Part shown: in pieces, positions 9,769 through 17,798 of the stretch
Position numbering within the stretch: the stretch's first letter is position 1
Layout: each line of letters opens with the position of its first letter
Assembly (NCBI RefSeq): GCF_005280585.1
Contig: NZ_SZVO01000005.1
Span: 124,001 to 188,000 of the forward strand
Length of the DNA: 64,000 bases
From: Dyadobacter frigoris
Lineage (GTDB): Bacteria > Bacteroidota > Bacteroidia > Cytophagales > Spirosomataceae
Reading direction: 5' to 3'
The notes under the pieces: generated by a model
Seen by the model: the letters and a program-made list of their open reading frames with translations, nothing else
The model's database searches: none
Told to the model about the DNA's origin: nothing
Program-made: the position numbers and the translations under genes

Positions 9769-11043
9769 ATGAAAGAAAAGAAAGGCACTTCTTCGTCCAG
9801 GCGTAACTTTATCAAAGGTTCGCTGGCGACGCTCGCCACATTTTCCATTGTGCCCCGTCACGTACTGGGTAAAGGTTTCATTGCACCAAGCGACCAGCTG
9901 ACAAAAGCGATTGTTGGCGTAGGTTCTATGGGCCGTGGCCACATTCCCTATGCAGGAACCAAAGTTGTTGCCCTATGTGATGTTGATAAAACCCATCTTC
10001 AAAAAGCGGTAGAGCTTGTGGATAAAGGTGTTAAAACCTTTTCTGACTACCGTGAATTAATTCAATTACCCGAAGTAGATATCGTTCACGTGGCAACGCC
10101 TCCGCACTGGCACGGAATCATAGCAGCGGATGCTGCACGTGCAGGAAAAGATGTGTGGTGTGAAAAACCGATGACAAGAACAATCGGAGAGGGAAAACGT
10201 TTGGTGGAAGCAGTTCAGCAGCACGGAAGAATTTTCCGTCTGAATACCTGGTTCCGTTTTGAAGATAATTTTTATGGTATGAAAACGACCGTAAAACCGA
10301 TCAAGAAATTGGTTCAGAGCGGGTTGCTTGGATGGCCATTAAAAGTCACCGTGAGTAAACATACCGGTTTTGACTGGAAATTTTACTGGGTAGGGAAAAC
10401 GGATAATCAGCCAATGCCGGTTCCGGCAGAACTGGATTATGATATGTGGCTCGGACCAGCTCCCTACAAACCATACAGCGAACACCGTGTGCATCAGACT
10501 TTCCGTGGATACTGGGATTATGATGGCGGCGGATTAGGCGATATGGGACAACATTATATTGACCCGATCCAGTATTTCCTTGGAAAAGATGACACCAGTC
10601 CGGTGAGTGTAGAAGTGGACGCTCCGCAACAACACACAGAAGCAGTTGGTACCTGGAGACGTATCACGTATACGTATGCCGATGGCTGCCAGATTGTTCT
10701 GGATGGCGAAGGCAAGGATGAAAATGTAGCTTACATCGAAGGACCAAAAGGAAAACTTTATCCAAATTTCAAATCCGATATTCAGGATCTTGAAAAGAAA
10801 CTGGCTGCTTTCCCGGACCCGGAACCACAGGTTACGAATTTCGTTGATGCAGTTAAAAGCCGTCAGAAATTTGCTTTGAATGAAGAAAACGGACACCGTT
10901 CCTGTACTATAGTGAACATGGGACTGATCGCTTTGCGCTTGGGTCGTTCTTTAAAATATGATCCTGTAAAACAGGAATTTATTGACGACGAAGGTGCAAA
11001 CCGACTTATTGACCAGCCAATGCGCGGCCCATGGACTATGTAA
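9769..11043 (+). CDS. Tat-exported Gfo/Idh/MocA family oxidoreductase
   Basis: A 424-residue NAD(P)-dependent sugar or polyol oxidoreductase. The N-terminus has a twin-arginine signal (SRRNFIKGS, residues 10-18) followed by a hydrophobic stretch, so it should be folded with cofactor and exported to the periplasm. The Rossmann motif is IVGVGSMGRGH and the family's EKP motif is in DVWCEKPMTR. The C half is the usual alpha/beta substrate domain. It lies 123 bases before the DUF1080 protein in the same direction. Known Bacteroidota clusters of this type oxidise sugars at C3 for eliminative glycoside cleavage; that role here is inferred from context. Confidence 0.9.
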   Translation: MKEKKGTSSSRRNFIKGSLATLATFSIVPRHVLGKGFIAPSDQLTKAIVGVGSMGRGHIPYAGTKVVALCDVDKTHLQKAVELVDKGVKTFSDYRELIQLPEVDIVHVATPPHWHGIIAADAARAGKDVWCEKPMTRTIGEGKRLVEAVQQHGRIFRLNTWFRFEDNFYGMKTTVKPIKKLVQSGLLGWPLKVTVSKHTGFDWKFYWVGKTDNQPMPVPAELDYDMWLGPAPYKPYSEHRVHQTFRGYWDYDGGGLGDMGQHYIDPIQYFLGKDDTSPVSVEVDAPQQHTEAVGTWRRITYTYADGCQIVLDGEGKDENVAYIEGPKGKLYPNFKSDIQDLEKKLAAFPDPEPQVTNFVDAVKSRQKFALNEENGHRSCTIVNMGLIALRLGRSLKYDPVKQEFIDDEGANRLIDQPMRGPWTM

Positions 11044-11166
11044 ACTTTTAGTTACGGAATGGGAAGTAGCCCAAATCCGTGCTTACACAGTAATTTCTGT
11101 ATTGATCTTTATTCAAATTATGGAAAAGAGAAATACAAAAACCGTTTCATTCATTTAAAACAGATC

Positions 11167-14100
11167 ATGAAAAAAATTATATATGCGCTGCTTGCCTGCT
11201 GTATGCTTAATACCGCTGCAATGGCTCAATTGGATAAAAACAGAACCCTATCGACCCGGATCGCCGATTTACTCGCGCAACTCCCCGCTGATAATGCTGC
11301 TCAATTAAAGAAAAGCATGGACGAACTGGCTGAACTCGGGAAACCGGGATTGGTTCAAATCGCATCGATGCTGGTAGCGCCGGGAAAAGGTAATGATGCG
11401 AAAGCTCAGTATGCATTGGGTGGCTTTACTTATTATTCTTCTCAGGCCGGAAAAGAAGCATGGCGCAAAAATGCAGCCGAAGCTTATGTTGAAGCGTTAT
11501 CAAAAGCACAATCGCCGGAAAGCAAGCAGTTTTTAATTTACCAATTACAAACGATTGGTAAAGACGAAGCCGTTCCGGTAGTAGCCACATATCTTTCTGA
11601 CGAATATTTGTCAGGACCTGCTGCCAGAACATTGGCTAGAATCGGGACTGAAAGTGCCGGGAAAGCGCTTTTACAAGCTTTGGCTAATGCAAAAGGCAAA
11701 GCTCAGATTTCAATCACGGAAGCACTTGGCATGAGCCGTTTCAAGGAGGCAGCTGCTGCAATTGAAAAAACAGCTACAAATGAGGAATTGGACTTACGTA
11801 AAGTTAGCCTGTTCGCTCTCTCCGAAATCGCTTCACCATCTTCGGAATCCATTCTGGCTGCGGCTGCAACCAAAGCGAATTATCTGTATGATGAAGCAAA
11901 TTCGACTGCTGCTTATCTGAATTATTTGTCGCGTTTGTCGTTAACCGGAAACGCTCCGATTACAGAAAAGGCTGCTTTGGCGCTTACTTCCTCTTTGGTT
12001 GATGCCAAACAAACAGACACACGTTCTTCTGCTTTGAAAATATATGCGGACAGCAAAAAACGCGAAAGTGTTCCTATTTTGGTAAAAGCTTTGGATAGCA
12101 CAGATCCTGAATACCGCGCCGCGGCATTAAAACTGGGACAAAAATATACAATGGCCGACGGAACGACGCCTTGGATAAATGCTTTGAAAAAGGCAAAACC
12201 GGAAGTTCAGGCTGAAATTATTTATATGTTAGGCCGTGCTGAATCAAAAGATGCGTTGCCAACAATTACCAAATCTCTTGCTTCAAAAGACGCCAAAGTG
12301 AAAACGGCGGCTATCTGGGCAGCAGGTAAAATCGGAGGAGAAAGCAGTCTTCCTGCCTTACTTCCAATTTTAAAAAAAGGTAATGCAGATGAAATCAAAG
12401 CGGTAAAAAACACGCTTTTGACTTTGAAAGGCAATACAGTTGTGGATCAGCTTGCAGCAGCTTTGCCAACTTTACCTGCTACGGCACAGCCTGCGGTAAT
12501 TGATGTTTTGGCTGCAAGAGCCGCAAGTTCTAAAATGAGCGTGGTTTCAGCTTTGCTTACAAGTGCTAATCCTGAAGTAAAAACAGCTGCTTTTAACGCA
12601 TTAAAATCGTTGGCAACTTCAAATGATCTTTCTCAGTTATTTACGCTTTTAAATTCCGTAAGTAATGCTGACGAAATCACTGCCGTTCAAAAAGCGATTA
12701 TCACAGGTGTGAAAGGATCAGGAAATGCTTCAGCACAGAGTGATCTTATTTTGAAACAAATCACTGCTTCTCCTGCTGATAAACAATCACGTTATCTGGC
12801 GATTTTGGCTAGTATTGGTGGAAATAAAGCATTGACTTCGGTTGTTTCGTCTTACAATAATGGAGATGCAGTTTCCAAAAAAGCAGCAATTTCAGCGCTT
12901 TCCAACTGGACGGATGCAAGTGCAGCAAATGAACTTTTGGCCATTGCCAAGAAATCAACAGATGCAGAAGATTTCAATCTTGCCCTAACAGGTTATGTTT
13001 CAGGAATCACAAAATCTCCAAAAACTCCGATCAACAAAGTTTTGATGCTTCATAACGCACTTGACATTGCAAAAACGGATGCGCAGAAAGAATTGATATT
13101 GAAAGAATTGCCAAGATATAAGACTTTCAATGCTTTGCTTTTGGCAGGAAAATATCTTGACAATTCAGGTGCCGTTCAACAGGCTGCTGCCCAGGCTGTG
13201 ATGAATATCGGTTTGGCTAACAAGAATTTCAGCGGTGCAGAAGTTCGTGAATTGATGACAAAAACATCATCGGTTTTGAAAGGCCAGGATAGCGAATACC
13301 AAAAGGAATCAATCCGTAAATATTTAGCTGAGATGCCGGCTGGTGACGGTTTTGTTTCTTTGTTCAACGGAAAAGATCTTACAGGCTGGAAAGGTTTGGT
13401 AGAAAACCCGATCGCACGCGGTAAAATGAGTGCTGATACTTTGGCAGCAAAACAGAAAAAAGCTGACGAAGTAATGAAAACAGGTTGGGCCGCGAAAGAC
13501 GGAGATTTAGTATTTTCAGGTCACGGTGATAACCTTTGTACGGTAAAACAATACGGAGATTTTGAAATGTATGTTGACTGGAAAATCGAATCAAAAGGCG
13601 ACGCTGGGATCTATCTTCGCGGGACACCTCAGGTTCAGATCTGGGATACGTCGCGTGTAGATGTTGGCGCACAGGTTGGTTCTGGTGGATTATACAACAA
13701 TGCAAAAAATCCTAAAAACCCGACCAAACTTGCTGATAACGCAATTGGCGACTGGAACAATTTCCACATTACGATGATTGGTGACCGCGTTACGGTTGAA
13801 CTGAACGGCGAAAAAGTGGTTGATAATATTATTCTTGAAAACTATTGGGATCGTAAATTGCCGATTTTTGTAAAAGAGCAGCTGGAATTGCAGGCGCACG
13901 GAAACATCATTTACTACCGTGATATTTATGTTCGTGAAATCCCCCGTCCCGAACCTTTTGTTCTATCCGATGAAGAGAAAAAAGAAAGTTATAAAATTCT
14001 TTTTGACGGAACAAATATGCACGAATGGATCGGAAACACAACGGACTATTCAAGTGAAAACGGTGAAATGGTAATGAATCCGCATGGTGGTGGAAAAGGC

Positions 14101-14616
14101 AATCTTTATACAAAAGATGAATACAGCGACTTCGTTTTCCGTTTTGAATTCCAGCTTACGCCAGGTGCCAATAATGGTGTGGGAATTCGCACGCCGTTAA
14201 CGGGAGATGCTGCTTATGTAGGAACGGAAATTCAGATCCTTGACAACGATGCTGATATCTATAAAGATTTGAAAGAATATCAATATCATGGTTCGGCTTA
14301 CGGAATTATCCCTGCGAAACGTGGATATCTGAAACCGCTGGGCGAATGGAACTACGAAGAAATTTATCTGAAAGGATCCAAAATCAAGGTTACATTGAAC
14401 GGAACCGTGATCACAGAAGGCGATCTTACAGAAGCCAGCAAAGACGGTACTGCTGATCATCGTGATCACCCGGGCTTGAAAAATACCACGGGTTATATCG
14501 GATTCCTTGGACATGGAGCCCCGCTAAAATTCAGGAATATCCGGATTAAGGATCTATCCAAAGTGACGGAAGAGCCTGTCGCAACAGGAAAGAAAAAAGC
14601 TAAAAAGAAGAAGTAA
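11167..14616 (+). CDS. Exported HEAT-repeat protein with two DUF1080 (3-keto-disaccharide hydrolase-like) domains
   Basis: A 1149-residue secreted protein. The start at 11167 gives a signal peptide MKKIIYALLACCML ending AMAQ; the upstream 36 codons of open frame do not look coding. Residues about 30-700 are Ala/Lys-rich alpha-helical HEAT-like repeats (for example RAAALKLG, VKTAAIWAAGKIGG). Two DUF1080 jelly-roll domains follow, beginning FVSLFNGKDLTGW (about 728) and YKILFDGTNMHEW (about 942). The tail is lysine-rich (KKKAKKKK). DUF1080 members cleave or bind 3-keto-glycosides or act as lectin-like modules. A partner of the upstream oxidoreductase is likely. Carrying two such domains on a HEAT scaffold is unusual. 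Confidence 0.88.
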   Translation: MKKIIYALLACCMLNTAAMAQLDKNRTLSTRIADLLAQLPADNAAQLKKSMDELAELGKPGLVQIASMLVAPGKGNDAKAQYALGGFTYYSSQAGKEAWRKNAAEAYVEALSKAQSPESKQFLIYQLQTIGKDEAVPVVATYLSDEYLSGPAARTLARIGTESAGKALLQALANAKGKAQISITEALGMSRFKEAAAAIEKTATNEELDLRKVSLFALSEIASPSSESILAAAATKANYLYDEANSTAAYLNYLSRLSLTGNAPITEKAALALTSSLVDAKQTDTRSSALKIYADSKKRESVPILVKALDSTDPEYRAAALKLGQKYTMADGTTPWINALKKAKPEVQAEIIYMLGRAESKDALPTITKSLASKDAKVKTAAIWAAGKIGGESSLPALLPILKKGNADEIKAVKNTLLTLKGNTVVDQLAAALPTLPATAQPAVIDVLAARAASSKMSVVSALLTSANPEVKTAAFNALKSLATSNDLSQLFTLLNSVSNADEITAVQKAIITGVKGSGNASAQSDLILKQITASPADKQSRYLAILASIGGNKALTSVVSSYNNGDAVSKKAAISALSNWTDASAANELLAIAKKSTDAEDFNLALTGYVSGITKSPKTPINKVLMLHNALDIAKTDAQKELILKELPRYKTFNALLLAGKYLDNSGAVQQAAAQAVMNIGLANKNFSGAEVRELMTKTSSVLKGQDSEYQKESIRKYLAEMPAGDGFVSLFNGKDLTGWKGLVENPIARGKMSADTLAAKQKKADEVMKTGWAAKDGDLVFSGHGDNLCTVKQYGDFEMYVDWKIESKGDAGIYLRGTPQVQIWDTSRVDVGAQVGSGGLYNNAKNPKNPTKLADNAIGDWNNFHITMIGDRVTVELNGEKVVDNIILENYWDRKLPIFVKEQLELQAHGNIIYYRDIYVREIPRPEPFVLSDEEKKESYKILFDGTNMHEWIGNTTDYSSENGEMVMNPHGGGKGNLYTKDEYSDFVFRFEFQLTPGANNGVGIRTPLTGDAAYVGTEIQILDNDADIYKDLKEYQYHGSAYGIIPAKRGYLKPLGEWNYEEIYLKGSKIKVTLNGTVITEGDLTEASKDGTADHRDHPGLKNTTGYIGFLGHGAPLKFRNIRIKDLSKVTEEPVATGKKKAKKKK

Positions 14617-14640
14617 TCATATTTTTGCAAAAAATTTAAA

Positions 14641-14672
14641 AAGTCCGGCCGCTTGCGACCGGACTTTTTTTG
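14641..14672 (+). terminator. Rho-independent terminator
   Basis: Arms AAGTCCGGCCGC and GCGACCGGACTT pair with one internal mismatch around a short loop and are followed by seven Ts. It ends the oxidoreductase/DUF1080 unit. Confidence 0.9.
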
Positions 14673-14759
14673 TGTTTTTTTATTTAGCTTTGGTATAACA
14701 ATACTATCTGATTAAATAATCTAAACCTTTTAACATAAAATCTGTCAAACCTTAGCCAA

Positions 14760-15590
14760 ATGAAATCCAAAAACTTATTCTTAACAGCTTTACTTACAGC
14801 ATCAGTTTTTTCTGTTAATGCGCAAAATACTTTAACAGAAATATGGGCGACGGAAGGGACAATTCCTGTACCGGAATCTGTGTTTTACAGCGCAGGTGAT
14901 AAAATTTTGTACATAGCCCAGATCGACGGAAAATCAGGCGAAAAAGATGGGAAAGGTGCCATTGGAAAAGTTGGGCTGGATGGTAAAATTATTGATTTGA
15001 ACTGGGTATCAGGTTTGAACGCGCCAAAAGGAATGGGGAAACTCGGTGGGAAATTATATGTAGCAGATGTCACCGATATTGTTGAAATAGATTTCAAATC
15101 AGGAAAAATTTTACAAAAATATCCTGTTGAAGATTCAAAATTCCTGAATGACCTGACCATTGACTCAAAAGGAAATATTTATGTTTCCGACTCGGACACA
15201 CACAAAGTGCACCTTCTGAAAGATGGAAAAGTTTCGACTTACTATGAAACATTAACACGTCCGAACGGGTTATTGGCGGTAGGTCCTGATTTACTTATTC
15301 TGGACAGCGGATCACTTATAAAACTGGACGCAAATAAGAAACCAACGACCATCGCAGAAGGCATGGATAAAAGTACGGATGGCATTGTGGAAGTGAAACC
15401 AGGAGAATATGTCGTGTCCTGTTGGGCCGGGGTTATCTATTATGTAAAGTCCGACGGATCAAAAGAATTGATGCTGGATACAAAGGCAGCGGGCAGCAAT
15501 ACAGCCGACATTGGGTATGACGCCAAGAAAAAGATTGTGTACGTGCCAACATTTTTGAAAAATAGTGTAGTAGCTTATCAGTTAAAATAA
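14760..15590 (+). CDS. Exported SMP-30/gluconolactonase-like beta-propeller protein
   Basis: A 276-residue protein with a signal peptide (MKSKNLFLTALLTASVFS, ending NAQ) and repeated blades of the SMP-30/NHL type, such as KFLNDLTIDSKGNIYVSDSD and RPNGLLAVG, which match the metal-binding loop pattern (N-D-L, PNGL) of sugar lactonases. It probably acts in the periplasm as a lactonase or ligand-binding propeller. It follows the ketoglycoside-type pair after a terminator, which would fit hydrolysing lactone products, but that link is inference. Full-length and intact. Confidence 0.8.
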   Translation: MKSKNLFLTALLTASVFSVNAQNTLTEIWATEGTIPVPESVFYSAGDKILYIAQIDGKSGEKDGKGAIGKVGLDGKIIDLNWVSGLNAPKGMGKLGGKLYVADVTDIVEIDFKSGKILQKYPVEDSKFLNDLTIDSKGNIYVSDSDTHKVHLLKDGKVSTYYETLTRPNGLLAVGPDLLILDSGSLIKLDANKKPTTIAEGMDKSTDGIVEVKPGEYVVSCWAGVIYYVKSDGSKELMLDTKAAGSNTADIGYDAKKKIVYVPTFLKNSVVAYQLK

Positions 15591-15634
15591 TATATTTATC
15601 ATAACAAAACAAAATTTTAAAAACAGGCATTTCT

Positions 15635-16150
15635 ATGGACATTTTTGTTGGGAGTCTTTCTTTTAAGTTAAAAGAAAGCGAGTTGCGTGAAGCTTTTGAA
15701 AAATTTGGTGAAGTAAGCTCCGCAAAAATTATTATTGACAAAATTACACGTCAAAGCAAGGGGTTTGGGTTTGTAGAAATGCCTGATGAAGAGCAGGCTA
15801 AACTAGCCATAAGTGAGTTGAACGGGATTGAAATGTACGGCAGACCGTTGGTAGTAAACGAATCGCAGAAAAAAGAAAGAACACCGGGAGACCAGCCAAG
15901 AACTGGTGGAAGTGGTGGTAGCAGCAGTAGCGCAGGCGGAAGCGACAGAAGTTCTAATTTTGGAAGAAACAAACCGGCCGGTGGTGGTGGTTATAGCGGA
16001 GGCGGAAACAGCGGCGGAGGCTACAGCGGCGGAAGCGGATATGGCGGAAAACCAAAATCCGATTACGGACGTGGTGGAAGAGACGGTGGAGACTTCAAAA
16101 AAGGCGGCGGATCCAAAAGGGGTGATTCCAGAGACAGAGATGATTGGTGA
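15635..16150 (+). CDS. RRM RNA-binding protein with glycine-rich tail
   Basis: A 171-residue protein with one RNA recognition motif (residues 1-80): RNP2 is IFVGSL (3-8) and RNP1 is KGFGFVEM (42-49), with the aromatic residues that stack on RNA bases present. From about 90 the chain becomes Gly/Ser-rich with GGGGYSGG-type repeats, and the end is RGG/RD-rich. This resembles cyanobacterial and plant glycine-rich RNA-binding proteins, and similar proteins are common in Bacteroidota. The likely role is single-stranded RNA binding, perhaps in cold or stress response. The tail is low complexity and probably disordered. A terminator follows. Confidence 0.93.
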   Translation: MDIFVGSLSFKLKESELREAFEKFGEVSSAKIIIDKITRQSKGFGFVEMPDEEQAKLAISELNGIEMYGRPLVVNESQKKERTPGDQPRTGGSGGSSSSAGGSDRSSNFGRNKPAGGGGYSGGGNSGGGYSGGSGYGGKPKSDYGRGGRDGGDFKKGGGSKRGDSRDRDDW

Positions 16151-16197
16151 GAAATTGTTGAGCTTAACGCTCGATAATTGAAATATAACATGAATAG

Positions 16198-16235
16198 AAA
16201 AGGTCATCAGGTTTTAAACTTGATGACCTTTTTCG
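16198..16235 (+). terminator. Rho-independent terminator of the RRM gene
   Basis: Arms AGGTCATCAGGTTT and AAACTTGATGACCT pair over 14 bases with one wobble, flanked by AAAA on the left and TTTTT on the right, so it may work in both directions. Confidence 0.85.
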
Positions 16236-16290
16236 TTCATAAACCTTAAAACAAATTCCAGCGAATCAATTTGGAAATAACAAAGATTTA

Positions 16291-16473
16291 CGGCTCCATA
16301 GGAGCCTCCTGTTTATAGAAATTTGAAATGGCCAAACATATCCCGGCTCCGTAGGAGTCTCCTAACATTTCGATCAAATTCTAATCAGGCAAAAAACAGG
16401 AGACTCCGATGGAGTCATGAAAATTGGCATCAAGACATTTTTTCTATAAACAGGAGATGTCTACGCCATCGGG
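16291..16473. repeat. Cluster of four REP-like palindromic repeats
   Basis: Four related copies built on a small palindrome (GGCTCC, three bases, GGAGCC) with a tail TCCTGTTTATAGAA. Copies 1 (16291-16320) and 2 (16344-16370) point rightward; copies 3 (16396-16420) and 4 (16442-16473) are inverted, and copy 4 is degenerate. Copies 1 and 4 both keep the tail, so the whole block is a large inverted arrangement. Irregular spacing and mixed orientation separate it from a CRISPR array. No gene is supported in the 16151-16556 gap. Confidence 0.75.
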
Positions 16474-16495
16474 AATATCCCAAGTTCTACAAACA

Positions 16496-16536
16496 AAAAG
16501 GCCGCAAACAAAACTTTGCGACCTTCCTTTTTTACT
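16496..16536. terminator. Probable terminator downstream of the nucleoside transporter
   Basis: Arms AAGGCCGCAAA and TTTGCGACCTT (one mismatch) around a CAAAAC loop. An A-run on the left side reads as a T-run on the minus strand, and Ts also follow on the plus side, so it could act in both directions. Confidence 0.65.
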
Positions 16537-16556
16537 TTTTTGCTTTGCGTGAAATC

Positions 16557-17747
16557 TCAACTCTCAGCTTTGACCTTATTATCTTTAAAGAACAAGACAA
16601 ATAAAACCAGAACCAAAGCAGCAATAGCAGCCGGAACCATCCAGATACTCGTCCAGTTTTTAACACCATTCACCGTATATTCGTCAGCAACAATTCCAGC
16701 GATCCAGGAACCAATTCCCATCCCGATACCATAAGTTGCGATCGTAATCAATCCTTGTGCAGAAGATCTGTATTTCTCACCTGCTTTACTATCTGTATAA
16801 ATCTGACCAGTAACGAAGAAGAAATCATAACAAACACCATGAAGCAAAATGGCCATATAGAGTAACCACTCGCTGCTGGCATCGCCATAACCAAAGCCGA
16901 TAAACCGAACAATCCAGGCGATCAATCCTACGATCAGTATCCATTTTACTCCGAATTTACGGAATGCAAACGGAATCAAAAGCATGAAAACAACTTCCGA
17001 AGCTTGTCCTAATGACATCTTGTTTTCAACATTAGTCATACCTGAATCTGTAAGGGACGGATTGGCCATCGCATAATAAAATGACAAGGGAATACAGATC
17101 AACAAAGACGAAATAAAGAAAATCGCGAAAGACCGGTCTTTAAAAAGCTTGAAAGCATCCAAACCTAAAATATCAGAAAAAGTTGTGCTGGTATTTGGTT
17201 TAGGAGGCGTATTTGGAAGGAAGAAAGAATACACACCTAAAATAGCAGCAGCGATCATGGAAATTTTGAAGATCATCACGCTGTCACCAAAACCGTAGAA
17301 ACCGATAATATTTGAAACCACAATCCATGCCACAGTTCCCATCACACGAATGGTTGGGAAGTCTTTTTCAGTATCTTTCACATGTTGCATCGCTATGGAA
17401 GTAGTCAAAGCCATGGTTGGTGCAAACGTGATACAGTAAGCCAGAATCACCCAGAAAAATGTGTCAGCATCTGTAATTCGCGTAATCAAATACAACAAAG
17501 CCGCGCCAGCCAAACTTAGTACACCCAGTACTTTCTGTGCTGCAAAATACCGGTCGGCGATCATACCGACAAAAAACGGCGCAATAATCATTGCAATAGA
17601 AAAAGCCGCATAGGCACCACCCACCTGAACTCCAGTGGCATGCAGGGAATTAAACATGTATTTACTCATCTGGCCGTACCACGATCCCCAAATAAAATAG
17701 AGGAGAAACATCATGGCCATCAACTGATAACGGGTCAAATTTTTCAT
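16557..17747 (-). CDS. Nucleoside:H+ symporter, MFS (NupG-like)
   Basis: A 396-residue inner-membrane transporter of the nucleoside-H+ symporter group of the major facilitator superfamily. About 12 hydrophobic segments are visible. The N-terminus MKNLTRYQLMAMMFLLYFIW followed by GSW is characteristic of the NupG/XapB group, and the segment FVGMIADRYFAAQKVLG is the family's loop 2-3 motif. It would import nucleosides using the proton gradient. It lies downstream of mutS in the same direction, 51 bases apart, and could be co-transcribed. Substrate preference is not evident. Confidence 0.88.
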   Translation of the reverse strand: MKNLTRYQLMAMMFLLYFIWGSWYGQMSKYMFNSLHATGVQVGGAYAAFSIAMIIAPFFVGMIADRYFAAQKVLGVLSLAGAALLYLITRITDADTFFWVILAYCITFAPTMALTTSIAMQHVKDTEKDFPTIRVMGTVAWIVVSNIIGFYGFGDSVMIFKISMIAAAILGVYSFFLPNTPPKPNTSTTFSDILGLDAFKLFKDRSFAIFFISSLLICIPLSFYYAMANPSLTDSGMTNVENKMSLGQASEVVFMLLIPFAFRKFGVKWILIVGLIAWIVRFIGFGYGDASSEWLLYMAILLHGVCYDFFFVTGQIYTDSKAGEKYRSSAQGLITIATYGIGMGIGSWIAGIVADEYTVNGVKNWTSIWMVPAAIAALVLVLFVLFFKDNKVKAES

Positions 17748-17798
17748 AAAAAAGATTAGGAGTTATTAGATTAAAATGCTGCTTTCGCTGTGGTTAAA

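Noticed and set aside
16291..16473. CRISPR array
   Set aside because: Copies vary in sequence, face both directions and are irregularly spaced; no cas genes are near.
16323..16734. Short plus-strand frames across the repeat cluster and transporter end
   Set aside because: They consist of repeat sequence or antisense of the transporter and have no supported start.
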